In this document: positions 47,598 to 56,791 of the stretch, piece by piece
How the letters are laid out: each line of letters starts with the position of its first letter
How positions within the stretch are numbered: position 1 is the first letter of the stretch
NCBI GenBank assembly: GCA_947372865.1
Contig: CANBVJ010000007.1
Coordinates: 19,474 to 83,473, forward strand
From: Comamonadaceae bacterium
GTDB lineage: Bacteria; Pseudomonadota; Gammaproteobacteria; Burkholderiales; Burkholderiaceae_C
DNA: 64,000 bases
Direction of reading: 5' to 3'
The notes under the pieces: generated by a model
What the model was told of the DNA's origin: nothing
Database searches by the model: none
What the model saw: only the letters and a program-made list of their open reading frames with translations
Position numbers and translations under genes: made by a program

Positions 47598-48347
47598 ATG
47601 GCCACCCGGCGCATCGCAGACGAACCCGCGTATGTGCTGCACCGCTACGACTGGAGCGAGTCGAGCCTGATCGTGGAGGTGTTTACCCGCCACCATGGCC
47701 GCATCGCGCTGGTAGCCAAAGGCGCCAAGCGACCAAGCTCCAGTTTCCGGCCGATTTTGCTGCCCATGCAGCCGCTGCACCTGGCCTTTGGCGGCGACGC
47801 TGAGATTCGCACCCTTAAAAGTGCCGAGTGGCAGGGCGGCCACGTGATGCCCACGGGCGACGCGCTCTTGTCGGGCTACTACCTCAACGAATTGTTGCTC
47901 ACGCTGCTGGCGCGCGACGACCCGCACCCCGTATTGTTTGACGTCTACGCCCGCGTGGTGGAAGTGATTGCCAGCCAGCACGGCGAAGTGCTGCAGGCGG
48001 CGCTGCGCAGCTACGAGCTGCTGCTGCTGCGCGAAGTGGGCCTGCTGCCGCAATTGGATGTGCAAACCATGACCCTGGGCGCGCTGCAGCCCCAAGCCCG
48101 CTACACCCTGGTGCCCGAAGGCGGGCTGCGCCAGGCCCATGCGGACGACCGCACCAGCCTGAGTGGCGCCCAATGGACGGATTTGCAGGCCACGCTGGCG
48201 CTGGATGCGCCATTCACCGCCACCTTGCGCGCCTGCGCGGAGATGAGCGCCGAGCTCAAGCCCCAGTTGCGCGCCTTGCTGCACTACCATTGCGGCACCA
48301 AGACCCTGCGCACCCGGCAGATGATGATTGATATCCAGTCCCTCTAA
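47598..48347 (+). CDS. recO: DNA repair protein RecO
   Basis: 249 residues. An N-terminal OB fold (about 8-85, with [20 protein letters not shown] and [15 protein letters not shown]) precedes a helical domain. It binds SSB and RecR and loads RecA; recR is at 968. No four-cysteine zinc site is visible, as in E. coli. The start codon follows the era stop directly. Confidence 0.95.
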   Translation: MATRRIADEPAYVLHRYDWSESSLIVEVFTRHHGRIALVAKGAKRPSSSFRPILLPMQPLHLAFGGDAEIRTLKSAEWQGGHVMPTGDALLSGYYLNELLLTLLARDDPHPVLFDVYARVVEVIASQHGEVLQAALRSYELLLLREVGLLPQLDVQTMTLGALQPQARYTLVPEGGLRQAHADDRTSLSGAQWTDLQATLALDAPFTATLRACAEMSAELKPQLRALLHYHCGTKTLRTRQMMIDIQSL

Positions 48348-48389
48348 ACCGCCCCAAAACACGACCGATTACCGATCCGCCCGTCCGCC

Positions 48390-49148
48390 ATGAAGCCCCA
48401 CGCCACCGCTCTTTCTGTCAACCTCAACAAGGTCGCGCTGGTGCGCAACACGCGCCACCTGGGCATTCCCAGCGTCACCCGCGCCGCCACCTTGTGCCTG
48501 CAGGCGGGCGCCTCGGGGATCACGGTGCATCCCCGGCCTGACGCGCGCCATATTCGCGCCAGTGACGTTGAAGAGCTCGCACACCTGATGCAAGCCTGGC
48601 CGGATCGCGAATTCAATATCGAGGGCAACCCTTTTCACAACCTGATGGACTGCGTGGGCGTGCTGGTGGCGCGCAAGCTGCCGGTGCACCAAGTGACCTT
48701 TGTGCCCGATGGCGAAGGCCAGTTCACCAGCGACCATGGCTGGAATTTTCCGCAAGACGCGCAGCGCCTGCGCCCGCTGATCGCCCAGTGCCACGCCTGG
48801 GGCATGCGCGTGAGCTTGTTCATGGACGCCGAGCCTGGCGCCATGGCCGCTGCCCGCGCTGTGGGTGCGGACCGGGTGGAGCTGTATACCGAGCCGTATG
48901 CCGCCGCCTGGGGCACTGCGCAGCAGGGTGCGCAGTTGGAGCGCTTTGCCCAGGCTGCGCGCGCGGCGCTGGACGCGGGCTTGGGCGTCAACGCCGGCCA
49001 CGACCTGAACCTGGACAACCTGGCCGCCTTTGCCCGCCAGGTGCCGGGCTTAAGTGAAGTGTCCATTGGCCACGCCCTGATTGGCGACGCGCTGGAGCGC
49101 GGTTACGCCGGGGCGGTGGAGGCCTATCTGCGCTGCGTGCGGCCATGA
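48390..49148 (+). CDS. pdxJ: Pyridoxine 5'-phosphate synthase
   Basis: 252 residues. It forms the pyridoxine ring from deoxyxylulose phosphate and aminoacetone phosphate. The N-terminal [38 protein letters not shown] and [20 protein letters not shown] are PdxJ blocks of the TIM barrel. It overlaps acpS by 4 bases. The pdxJ-acpS pair is conserved in proteobacteria. Confidence 0.97.
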   Translation: MKPHATALSVNLNKVALVRNTRHLGIPSVTRAATLCLQAGASGITVHPRPDARHIRASDVEELAHLMQAWPDREFNIEGNPFHNLMDCVGVLVARKLPVHQVTFVPDGEGQFTSDHGWNFPQDAQRLRPLIAQCHAWGMRVSLFMDAEPGAMAAARAVGADRVELYTEPYAAAWGTAQQGAQLERFAQAARAALDAGLGVNAGHDLNLDNLAAFARQVPGLSEVSIGHALIGDALERGYAGAVEAYLRCVRP

Positions 49149-49537
49149 TTTACGGCGTGGGTACCGATATTTGCGACATCCGGCGCATCCGCTCCAGCCT
49201 GGAGCGCCATGGCGAGCGCTTTGCCGCCAAAGTCTTGTCCGAGGGCGAACTGGCCACTTGGAAGGCCCGCAGCGCGCGCTGGCCCGAGCGCGGCGTGCGC
49301 TACCTGGCCACCCGCTTCAGCGCTAAAGAAGCGTTCAGCAAAGCAGTGGGCTTGGGCATGCGCATGCCCATGACCTGGCGCCTGTGTGAGATTGCCAACC
49401 TGCCCAGCGGCGCGCCCGTGGTGGTGCTGCACGGCGTCTTGAAACAATGGTTTGAGGCCAAGGGCCTGCAAGCCAAAGTGACCTTGAGCGACGAGAGCGA
49501 CTACGCCGTGAGCTTTTGTATCGTCGAAGCCCCTTAG
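49145..49537 (+). CDS. acpS: Holo-ACP synthase
   Basis: 130 residues. It moves phosphopantetheine from CoA to [23 protein letters not shown] at the start and [16 protein letters not shown] hold the metal-binding Asp and Glu. ACP (38927) is its substrate. Overlap with pdxJ and a 48-base gap to nagZ suggest one transcript. Confidence 0.96.
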   Translation: MIYGVGTDICDIRRIRSSLERHGERFAAKVLSEGELATWKARSARWPERGVRYLATRFSAKEAFSKAVGLGMRMPMTWRLCEIANLPSGAPVVVLHGVLKQWFEAKGLQAKVTLSDESDYAVSFCIVEAP

Positions 49538-49585
49538 CTCGCCGTTAGCCGCCAAGCCCTTTTCCCCTTCAAAACGCCGCCCTTT

Positions 49586-50677
49586 ATGAGTTTTCACGCG
49601 CCCTTGGTTATTGACATTGCCGGCACCCGTCTGACTGCGGTAGACCGCCAACGCCTTATCCACCCCTTGGTGGGTGGTCTGATCCTTTTTGGCCGCAACT
49701 GGGAAAGCCGCGCCCAGCTCAGCGCTCTGTGCAAAAGCATCAAACGCCTGCGCCCGGACCTGCTGATTTGCGTGGACCACGAAGGCGGGCGCGTGCAGCG
49801 CTTCAAAACCGACGGATTCACCCACGTGCCGCCCATGCGCGCCTTGGGCGACATGTGGCTGGCCGCGCCCCGGGCGGGGCGCAAGGCCGGTCCGCTGGAT
49901 GCGGTGCGCTCGGCGGGCGCCTGCGGTTACGTGCTGGGCGCCGAGCTGCGGGCCTGCGGCGTGGACTTCAGCTTTACGCCGGTGTTGGATTTAGACCACG
50001 GCGCCAGCGGCGTCATTGGCGACCGTGCCTTTGCGCGCGACCCGCGCGTGGTCAGCCTGCTGGCCCAGGGCCTGGCCCACGGCCTGTTGCAAAGCGGCAT
50101 AGGCAGTTGCGGCAAACATTTTCCGGGCCACGGTTTTGTCAAAGCCGACTCGCACTTGGCCGTGCCCGTGGACAAGCGCAGCCTCAAAACCATTTTGGCC
50201 GACGACGCCGCACCTTACCGCTGGCTGGGGGCGACGCTTGACAGCGTCATGCCCGCCCATGTGATTTACCCCAAGGTGGACAGTCGCCCGGCGGGGTTTT
50301 CCAGCATCTGGCTGCAAGACGTCTTGCGCGGCCAACTCGGGTTTGAGGGCGCGGTATTCAGCGACGACCTGTCCATGGCCGGCGCCCGTGTCATGAACGG
50401 CCAGGCGCTGAGCTACACCGAGGCGGCGTTGGCAGCGCTGGCAGCGGGCTGCGACATGGTGCTTTTGTGCAACCAGTCACTGGCGCAGGCCGACGACACA
50501 GCGCCGATTGACGAACTCATCGCGGGCCTCACACAGGCGCAAGTGCAGGGTGCGTGGCGCATGGACGAGCGCAGCGAAGAGCGTCGCCTGGCGCTCTTGC
50601 CACGTTTTGCGTCTCCCGACTGGGACCGCCTGATGGTTTCACCCGCTTATATGCAAGCGCTGGACTGGCTGCCTTGA
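49586..50677 (+). CDS. nagZ: Beta-N-acetylhexosaminidase NagZ
   Basis: 363 residues of glycoside hydrolase family 3. It removes GlcNAc from anhydromuropeptides during cell-wall recycling in the cytoplasm. GLILFGRNWESRAQL, CVDHEGGRVQRFK and the signature GKHFPGHGFVKADSHLAVPV with the catalytic His are visible, and the nucleophile Asp is in VFSDDLSMAGA. No signal peptide, as expected. It ends the lepA-to-nagZ gene string. Confidence 0.96.
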   Translation: MSFHAPLVIDIAGTRLTAVDRQRLIHPLVGGLILFGRNWESRAQLSALCKSIKRLRPDLLICVDHEGGRVQRFKTDGFTHVPPMRALGDMWLAAPRAGRKAGPLDAVRSAGACGYVLGAELRACGVDFSFTPVLDLDHGASGVIGDRAFARDPRVVSLLAQGLAHGLLQSGIGSCGKHFPGHGFVKADSHLAVPVDKRSLKTILADDAAPYRWLGATLDSVMPAHVIYPKVDSRPAGFSSIWLQDVLRGQLGFEGAVFSDDLSMAGARVMNGQALSYTEAALAALAAGCDMVLLCNQSLAQADDTAPIDELIAGLTQAQVQGAWRMDERSEERRLALLPRFASPDWDRLMVSPAYMQALDWLP

Positions 50678-50751
50678 AGCACAGGCGCCCCTACCGTGCT
50701 ACGATCCCGACCGTATAACTAGTTTGTCAACCTCTCTTACAAGTCACAAAA

Positions 50752-50994
50752 ATGAAATTGAATTCCCTGCTCGCCGCTTCGGTGATGTCTTTGGCAGCTT
50801 CTTTGTCCTTCGCGCAGACCGCGCCTGCAGTTGCACCCATTGCGCCTGCCGTGGTGCAACCCGCGCCTGCTGCTGCAGTGGACAATACGGCCAAGGCCGA
50901 AGCACCGGCCAAAAAGCACGCCAAAAAACAGGCGCACAAGGTCAGCGTCAAGAAGCACAAGGCGGCTAAGCACAAGAAAAAAGCTGCAATGTAA
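50752..50994 (+). CDS. Small secreted cationic Ala/Pro/Lys-rich protein (Asr-like)
   Basis: 80 residues. A clear signal peptide (MKLNSLLAASVMSLAASLSF then AQ) is followed by an Ala/Pro/Val stretch and a very basic tail with AKKHAKKQAHK and KKHKAAKHKKKAA. The layout resembles the acid-shock protein Asr of E. coli (signal peptide, then Ala/Pro/Lys/His-rich mature part), but low complexity makes homology hard to prove. A terminator follows, so it is probably transcribed alone. Confidence 0.75.
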   Translation: MKLNSLLAASVMSLAASLSFAQTAPAVAPIAPAVVQPAPAAAVDNTAKAEAPAKKHAKKQAHKVSVKKHKAAKHKKKAAM

Positions 50995-51010
50995 TTTGTG
51001 GCTTTGCCGG

Positions 51011-51036
51011 AAAAGGCCCGCACAGGGCCTTTTTTT
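51011..51036 (+). terminator. Terminator after the Asr-like gene
   Basis: AAAAGGCCC and GGGCCTTTT form a 9-bp stem with the loop GCACA, followed by further T residues, 17 bases after the stop codon. Confidence 0.88.
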
Positions 51037-51066
51037 ACGTCTGAATCCGCGTGCTAGGCGCCGCAG

Positions 51067-51294
51067 TTAGGGCGAGCGGTGCAGGCGTGGCGCCGACAGG
51101 GCGACGATTTGGTCTGCGGTGGCCTGGTCAATATTGCGGTTGCCCGCAAGCAGCTTTTGTTTGAGCAACAGGTCACGCAACTGTTGCACGTCGCGCACCG
51201 TGGGCGCGACCTTGATTTGGGCCAGAGCGGCTTGGCTGTTGCCGGCCAGCACCAATGCGGCGACCTTGGGCGCCCAGACACTAGGACGTGACAT
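51067..51294 (-). CDS. Hypothetical 75-residue protein
   Basis: I do not recognise this protein. It opens MSRPSVWAPKVAALVLAGNS and has a mainly helical, Ala/Leu/Gln-rich sequence with VAPTVRDVQQLRDLLLKQKL in the middle. The ribosome-binding site AAAGGAAAG 6 bases before the ATG and the lack of any gene on the opposite strand argue that it is real. It is divergent from the patatin gene (64 bases between starts). Similar spacing of hydrophobic residues at 8-24 is too weak for a membrane helix. Confidence 0.6.
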   Translation of the reverse strand: MSRPSVWAPKVAALVLAGNSQAALAQIKVAPTVRDVQQLRDLLLKQKLLAGNRNIDQATADQIVALSAPRLHRSP

Positions 51295-51358
51295 GCGTAC
51301 TTTCCTTTAGATTTTGAATGTTGAAATCCATTTTGGCACACTGATACACGGACTCCGA

Positions 51359-52282
51359 ATGAAAACTGCTTTGTTGAAATGGGGCGCGATGGCCCTCGCG
51401 CTGTTGTTGGCCGGGTGCGCCTCACCGCCTTCCACACCTGGGCAGGGCGCCCAGGGCGGCGTCGATGGAGCGGTCAAGGCTGCAGCGCCGGTGGTCAGGG
51501 TGCCCCCCCGCATTGGACTGGCCTTGGGCGGCGGTGCGGCGCGCGGCTTTGCGCACGTCGGCGTCATCCAGGTGCTGGAAGAGGCGGGCATTCGTCCAAC
51601 CCTGGTGACGGGCACCTCTGCCGGTAGCCTGGTTGCGGCCTTGTATGCCAGCGGAAAATCTGGGGCCCAGCTTCAACAGGTCGCCGAAACCATGGAAGAG
51701 GCCACCATCGCCGACTGGACACTGCAAATTTTTACCCGTGGCGTCTTGCGCGGCGAGGCACTGGCCAAATACGTCAATACCCAGGTGGGGCAAAAGCCGA
51801 TTGAAGCCATGGTGATCCCCTTGGGAATTGTGGCCACCGACCTCAATAGCGGCAACGACGTGTTGTTCCAACGCGGTGACACCGGTACTGCGGTGCGTGC
51901 GTCCAGCGCCGTGCCAGCGGTGTTTCAGCCGGTCAAATTGGGGGGGCGGGAATATGTCGATGGCGGTCTGGTTTCGCCCGTGCCGGTGCGGGCTGCCCGC
52001 AAGATGGGCGCGGAGCTGATTATTGCGGTCGACATTTCTACGGCACCTGAGTCCAGTGCAGCCAATGGCACGCTGGAAATCCTGCTGCAAACATTCACCA
52101 TCATGGGTAAAAGCATCAGCTCCATTGAGCTCAAGGACGCCGATGTGCTGGTACGACCCCAGTTGGCGGGCGTCTCCAGCGCCGATTTCTCGGCCCGCAG
52201 GCGGTCTATTGAAGCCGGACGCCAGGCCATGCTGCAGGCTTTGCCGCAGTTGCGCGCCGCAATCGAGGCCAAAACACACTGA
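51359..52282 (+). CDS. Patatin-like phospholipase lipoprotein (RssA family)
   Basis: 307 residues. The lipobox LLAGC places a lipid on Cys20. The patatin domain begins RIGLALGGGAARGFAHVGVI (oxyanion loop), with the nucleophile Ser87 in GTSAGS and the catalytic Asp in the DGG of YVDGGLVSPV. It should hydrolyse acyl esters at an envelope membrane; the substrate is unknown. A short linker (21-50, Gly/Ala/Pro-rich) separates anchor and enzyme. Confidence 0.92.
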   Translation: MKTALLKWGAMALALLLAGCASPPSTPGQGAQGGVDGAVKAAAPVVRVPPRIGLALGGGAARGFAHVGVIQVLEEAGIRPTLVTGTSAGSLVAALYASGKSGAQLQQVAETMEEATIADWTLQIFTRGVLRGEALAKYVNTQVGQKPIEAMVIPLGIVATDLNSGNDVLFQRGDTGTAVRASSAVPAVFQPVKLGGREYVDGGLVSPVPVRAARKMGAELIIAVDISTAPESSAANGTLEILLQTFTIMGKSISSIELKDADVLVRPQLAGVSSADFSARRRSIEAGRQAMLQALPQLRAAIEAKTH

Positions 52283-52334
52283 CCTCTGGCGTCAGCGCCC
52301 GGTTATCTCTTGCCGGCGCGAGCCGCGGACAGGC

Positions 52335-52367
52335 GAAAAAAAAGGCCTCGTTTTGCAACGAGGCCTT
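52335..52367 (-). terminator. Terminator downstream of the phasin gene
   Basis: AAGGCCTCGTT and AACGAGGCCTT form a perfect 11-bp stem with a 4-base loop; on the minus strand eight T residues follow. It lies about 150 bases beyond the phasin stop, so the transcript would carry a long 3' end. It could also act on the plus strand after the patatin gene, though without a T-run. Confidence 0.82.
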
Positions 52368-52515
52368 GAAGGGATCCCTGAACCTAGAGGTTTCGAAAGG
52401 ACCCGAGGAGACAACGGGTGCAGAACAAATTGCTCTGCGATGGCTGAATTATCTCAGGGTTTTCCCTTGGGGTGCAGCACAAGTCAAATAATTTTCCTGC
52501 GCACCGGTACCTGAA

Positions 52516-53067
52516 TTAACGCTTTTTGGCAGCAGCAGTGGCTTGCTTGGTGGCGTTGGTTGCAGTGGCAGCCACAGCTTGGAAGTTGGCTTCGGCCACG
52601 TCGGTTGCTTGCTTGACGGCCTTTTGCACGGATTCCAGCGCAGTGTGAGCGGCAGTTACGGCGCTTTTCATTACTGCAACAGCAGATTCGGAACCAGCAG
52701 GTGCGTTCTTGGCGGCGCTGTCGACAAAGGCGGAAAACTTGTGTTGGGCTTCAACAGCCTGGCCTTCAACGGTCTTGGTGAACTCAGCGCTGGCGCCGGT
52801 GGCGATGTCGTACAGGTGGCGGCTGTAAGCGGCGGTCTTTTCAGCCAAAGGCTGCAGCAGGCCGGATTGCAGGGCCAATAGTTCTTGTGCGTCTTTGGCG
52901 CTGAACAGGGTTTGTGCGTGGCTGGAAGCCTCGGACAAAGCAGCTTTGGAAGCGGTCAGGTTCAGTTCAACGATCTTCTCGACGCCCTCGAAAGCCTTGT
53001 TGGTCAGGCCAAACAGGGTTTCCATGTTGGATTTGTGGGAAGCCATTACTTGTTCTACGGTCAGCAT
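52516..53067 (-). CDS. Phasin family protein
   Basis: 183 residues. [20 protein letters not shown] is the usual phasin N-terminus (PhaP of the betaproteobacterial type), followed by helical coiled-coil sequence and an Ala/Thr/Lys-rich C-terminus. Phasins coat polyhydroxyalkanoate granules, so the host probably stores PHA, although no PHA synthase is in this window. GGAG precedes the ATG. Two palindromes upstream (53133 and 53192) suit control by a regulator such as PhaR. Confidence 0.94.
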   Translation of the reverse strand: MLTVEQVMASHKSNMETLFGLTNKAFEGVEKIVELNLTASKAALSEASSHAQTLFSAKDAQELLALQSGLLQPLAEKTAAYSRHLYDIATGASAEFTKTVEGQAVEAQHKFSAFVDSAAKNAPAGSESAVAVMKSAVTAAHTALESVQKAVKQATDVAEANFQAVAATATNATKQATAAAKKR

Positions 53068-53439
53068 AAAAATACTCCAAAAGGTTAAGTGAAAACATCA
53101 TCTGCTCCGTAACTCAACCCCATGGGTTCTTATGTTGCAGTGCAGCATGGTTTGAATTATAGGCAGGAAAAAGCAGCGTGCAAGTCTTTTTTGTTGCGGT
53201 GCAACATTTATTTGTATCTTTTTGGAAAAATTGCTTTTCCAACGTGATCCAAGTCAGATTTTTCGGCCAGAGTCGCCGGTTTGGAGCCCTTTGCAGCCCG
53301 GTTTGCTGGTCGCTAGCAGGACCGTCTTGCGCCTTGAGGCCGTTTTTGCGATGGCAAAATGCCCCCTTTGCGTAGTCTGCGGGCCGGTCGCTCTAGCGCT
53401 TGCTGCTGCTTTTTTGTCCCGCCCCTATCCTGAACCGCT
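53068..53439. promoter_or_regulatory. Intergenic control region of the phasin gene
   Basis: A 372-base gap between the phasin (-) and thioesterase (+) genes. Its left half holds two similar palindromes: TGTTGCAGTGCAGCA (53133-53147, near-perfect arms, extended by A and T on each side) and TGTTGCGGTGCAACA (53192-53206, perfect 6-base arms). Their centres are 59 bases apart. The half-sites TGC/GCA resemble targets described for PHA-responsive repressors. I see nothing definite in the rest. Confidence 0.55.
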
Positions 53440-53868
53440 ATGACCAAACCCAGCCCCTCCCAGCGCAGCGACTACCGCGCCTGGCGCTCTATTTCTAGCC
53501 GCTGGATGGACAACGACGCCTATGGCCACGTCAACAACGTCGTTTACTACAGTTGGTTTGACACGGCGGTCAACGCCTATCTGATCGAACACGGCGCATT
53601 GGATGTGGCCCATGGCGCCACCATTGGCCTGGTGGTGGAAACCCATTGCAATTATTTTGCGCCCCTGTCGTTTCCACAAACCGTGGACGTCGGGCTGCGC
53701 GTGGCGCACCGAGGAACATCGAGCGTGCGCTACGAGCTCGGTATTTTTGGCAGCGGCGATACTGCTGCCGCCCAGGGCCATTTTGTACACGTCTACGTGG
53801 ACGCGCACACGCGCAAGCCCACGCCGCTTTCACCCACCCTTGTTTCTGTATTGGATGCTTTGTTATGA
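53440..53868 (+). CDS. Acyl-CoA thioesterase, hot-dog (4HBT) fold
   Basis: 142 residues. SRWMDNDAYGHVNNVVYYSW carries the conserved Asp and the YGHVNN motif of the 4-hydroxybenzoyl-CoA thioesterase (YbgC-like) family. It hydrolyses acyl-CoA esters; chain length cannot be read from sequence. The nitroreductase gene overlaps it by 4 bases, so the two are probably co-expressed. Confidence 0.92.
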   Translation: MTKPSPSQRSDYRAWRSISSRWMDNDAYGHVNNVVYYSWFDTAVNAYLIEHGALDVAHGATIGLVVETHCNYFAPLSFPQTVDVGLRVAHRGTSSVRYELGIFGSGDTAAAQGHFVHVYVDAHTRKPTPLSPTLVSVLDALL

Positions 53869-54575
53869 ACTCTGGCCTGTCGGATACCAATCCCGTGGAC
53901 GCTGCGATCACTTCGCGCATGTCGGTGCGCGCTTTTACCAGCCAGCCGGTGGAAAAACCCGCGCTGGCGCATTTGCTGGAGGTGGCCAGCCGTTCGCCCT
54001 CGGGCACCAACACGCAGCCCTGGAAGGTGTATGTCTTGCAAGGCGCCAGCCGCGATAGCCTGGTGTCACAGGTATGCGCCGCCCACGACGCAGTGCGCGC
54101 CGACCCGGCCTTGGGCGCGCAGTATGTGGAAGAGTACGACTACTACCCCGAGAAATGGGTCAGCCCCTATATTGACCGCCGCCGCGAGAACGGTTGGGGC
54201 TTGTATGGCCTTTTGGGCATTGGCAAGGGCGACAAAGACCAGATGCACGCGCAGCACCAGCGCAACTACCGCTTTTTTGACGCGCCTGTGGGCCTGATGT
54301 TCACCATGGACCGGGTGATGGGGCGTGGCTCGCTGGTGGACTACGGCATGTTCATGCAAAGCATCATGGTCGCAGCGCGCGGCCACGGCCTGTCCACCTG
54401 CCCGCAGGCGGCCTGGAACGGTTTTGCCAAAATTATCTTGCCCCATATTGGCGCAGGCGCCGACGAAATGCTGGTCTGCGGCATGGCCCTGGGTTATGCC
54501 GACGAGACTGCGCCAGTGAACCGTTTTCACACGCCGCGCGTGTCGGTGCAGGATTTCACGACCTGGCTGGATTGA
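53865..54575 (+). CDS. Nitroreductase family protein
   Basis: 236 residues. RMSVRAFTSQPVEKPALAHL and SRSPSGTNTQPWKVYVLQG are the FMN-binding signatures of the NfsB/FRP superfamily, and GLSTCPQAAWNGFAKIIL with MALGYADETAPVNRF are the later family blocks. It reduces nitro- or quinone-type compounds with NAD(P)H, natural substrate unknown. The ATG at 53865 overlaps the thioesterase stop (ATGA). Confidence 0.92.
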   Translation: MNSGLSDTNPVDAAITSRMSVRAFTSQPVEKPALAHLLEVASRSPSGTNTQPWKVYVLQGASRDSLVSQVCAAHDAVRADPALGAQYVEEYDYYPEKWVSPYIDRRRENGWGLYGLLGIGKGDKDQMHAQHQRNYRFFDAPVGLMFTMDRVMGRGSLVDYGMFMQSIMVAARGHGLSTCPQAAWNGFAKIILPHIGAGADEMLVCGMALGYADETAPVNRFHTPRVSVQDFTTWLD

Positions 54576-54609
54576 GCGCTCCCGTTTTTGCTACCGCACA
54601 AGGCTTTTG

Positions 54610-55608
54610 ATGACTTCCACTTCCCACAAACCCCGCATTCTGGTCACCCGCGCCATTTTTCCGCAGATCCTTGATCGGCTGTCGGAGCACTTTGAGGTCG
54701 AGACTAATCCCGCCGATGATCTCTGGGACCGCGCCGAGCTGCTGCGCCGGCTGCAGGGCAAGGTGGGCGTGTTTACCACCGGGGTGGAGCGGATTGACGC
54801 AGCACTCTTGGCGCAATGCCCGGAGCTGAAAATTTGCGCCAACATGACGGTGGGCTACAACAACTTTGACCTCGACGCCATGACGGCCGCAGGCGTCTTG
54901 GGCACCAACGCCCCTGATGTGCTGACCGAGACTACTGCTGACTTTGGCTTTGCGCTGCTGATGGCCACGGCGCGCCGGGTGACCGAGAGCGAGCACTTCT
55001 TGCGCGCCGGAAATTGGACGCGCTGGAGCTACGACATGTTCTCGGGCGCCGAGGTACACGGCAGCACCTTGGGCATTTTGGGTATGGGCCGCATTGGGCA
55101 GGCGATTGCGCGCCGGGGCGCCTTTGGCTTCGGAATGAATGTGATTTACCACAACCGTTCGCCCCTGAGCGCCGCGCTAGAGCAGGAATGCAAGGCGCGC
55201 TACGTAAGCAAGCAAGCGCTGCTTGCGACGGCGGACCATCTTGTGTTGGTGGTGCCGTACAGCGCCGCCTCGCACCACAGCATTGGTGCGCCCGAGCTGG
55301 CGTTGATGAAGCCCACGGCCACGCTGATCAACATTGCGCGCGGCGGCATTGTGGACGACGCTGCGCTGGCGCTGGCACTTAAAAATCGCGTGATTGCTGC
55401 TGCTGGCCTGGACGTGTTTGACGGCGAACCCAGCGTCCACCCCGACTTACTGACGGTGCCCAACGTGGTGCTCACGCCCCATATTGCCAGCGCCACCGAG
55501 GGCACACGCCGGGCCATGGCCGATCTGGCGGTGGACAACCTGGTGGGTTATTTGGTCCATGGCAAGGCGGTAACGCCGCTCAACCCAGGGGTCCATCCGG
55601 GTGCCTGA
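54610..55608 (+). CDS. D-2-hydroxyacid dehydrogenase (glyoxylate/hydroxypyruvate reductase B-like)
   Basis: 332 residues. GILGMGRIGQAIARRGAFGF is the NAD(P)-binding GxGxxG motif; the catalytic Arg is in INIARGGIVDDAAL, the Glu in LDVFDGEPSV and the His in LTPHIASATEGT. The family reduces glyoxylate, hydroxypyruvate or similar acids. It follows the nitroreductase by 34 bases and precedes a TRAP transporter for an unknown organic acid, which may supply its substrate. Confidence 0.92.
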   Translation: MTSTSHKPRILVTRAIFPQILDRLSEHFEVETNPADDLWDRAELLRRLQGKVGVFTTGVERIDAALLAQCPELKICANMTVGYNNFDLDAMTAAGVLGTNAPDVLTETTADFGFALLMATARRVTESEHFLRAGNWTRWSYDMFSGAEVHGSTLGILGMGRIGQAIARRGAFGFGMNVIYHNRSPLSAALEQECKARYVSKQALLATADHLVLVVPYSAASHHSIGAPELALMKPTATLINIARGGIVDDAALALALKNRVIAAAGLDVFDGEPSVHPDLLTVPNVVLTPHIASATEGTRRAMADLAVDNLVGYLVHGKAVTPLNPGVHPGA

Positions 55609-55712
55609 AGCGCTTGGCGGGGCGGGTGCGCCATGGTGTGTCTGGCGCGCGCCCGTATGACACGCTTGAAGGGCGCACGATGGCGACAATTTTTAGGACC
55701 GGAGACTGGACG

Positions 55713-56735
55713 ATGAATGCTGTGAAATTTCTGCTTGCACTGCCGGTTTTGGCATGCGCTCTAGCCGCATCGGCGCAAACCGTGACGCTGAAAGTGCACC
55801 ATTTATTGCCCGCCGGATCGACTGCGCAAACCCTGTTCATTAAGCCCTGGTGTGACCGTGTGGCCCAAGAGTCGGGCGACAAGATCAAGTGCCAGATTTA
55901 CCCGTCCATGCAGCTCGGTGGCACGCCGGCGCAGTTGTTTGACCAGGTCAAGGACGGCGTGGTGGACGTGACCTGGACGCTCTTAGGCTATTCCGCCGGG
56001 CGCTTCCCCTTGGTGGAGGTGTTTGAGCTGCCTTTCATGATGCAAAGCCCTGAGGCCACCAGCAAAGCGGTGTGGGACTATGTGCAGCTCCATGATCAGG
56101 CGGAGTTCAAAGATGTCCACCCGTTGGCCTTTCATGTGCATGGCGACGGTGTGTTCCACATGGTCAGCAAGCCGATCAAGGTGATGGCCGACCTGAAAGA
56201 CCAAAAAGTGCGCGCCCCCACGCGCCAGACCAACAAAATGCTCGCCGCCCTGGGCGCCACGCCCATGGCCATGCCGGCGCCCCAGGTGAGCGAGGCGCTG
56301 GCCAAGTCGGTGATTGACGGCGCCTTGCTTCCCTACGAGGTGGTGCCGGCCGTCAAGATCCAGGATCTGGTGAAGTTCCACTCCGAGACCGATCCGTCTG
56401 AGCCTGCCATTTACACCTCGGTGTTTGCGCTGGTTATGAACAAGGCTAAGTACGACAGTCTGCCGCCCGACCTGAAAAAGGTGATGGATGCCAACAGCGG
56501 CAAGGCGCTGTCCGGCCTTGCCGGCAAGGCCTTTTTGGCGGCAGACGTGGAAGGCAAAAAGCTCACCGCCAAGAACACCACCAACGTGATTTCCAAGTCC
56601 GAGCTGGTGGCATGGAAAAAAGTCGGCCAAACCGTGACTGACGCCTGGGTGGCTGATGTGACGGCCAAAGGCGCCAACGGCAAACAACTCTTGGACAGCG
56701 CCCGCGCCCTGATTGCCAAAAACACCGACCGGTAA
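55713..56735 (+). CDS. TRAP transporter substrate-binding protein, DctP family
   Basis: 340 residues. The signal peptide MNAVKFLLALPVLACALAAS ends after ASA (position 21). VRAPTRQTNKMLAALGATP contains the Arg that usually binds the carboxylate of the ligand, and YPSMQLGGTPAQLFDQVKDG is a family block. It captures an organic acid in the periplasm for the DctQ-DctM permease that follows. GGAG lies upstream of the ATG at 55713. Confidence 0.93.
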   Translation: MNAVKFLLALPVLACALAASAQTVTLKVHHLLPAGSTAQTLFIKPWCDRVAQESGDKIKCQIYPSMQLGGTPAQLFDQVKDGVVDVTWTLLGYSAGRFPLVEVFELPFMMQSPEATSKAVWDYVQLHDQAEFKDVHPLAFHVHGDGVFHMVSKPIKVMADLKDQKVRAPTRQTNKMLAALGATPMAMPAPQVSEALAKSVIDGALLPYEVVPAVKIQDLVKFHSETDPSEPAIYTSVFALVMNKAKYDSLPPDLKKVMDANSGKALSGLAGKAFLAADVEGKKLTAKNTTNVISKSELVAWKKVGQTVTDAWVADVTAKGANGKQLLDSARALIAKNTDR

Positions 56736-56791
56736 ATCGGCACTGGAGCGCTGCTTGCGCTTTGGCCCTTTGCACCGCACCAAAAACTTCC

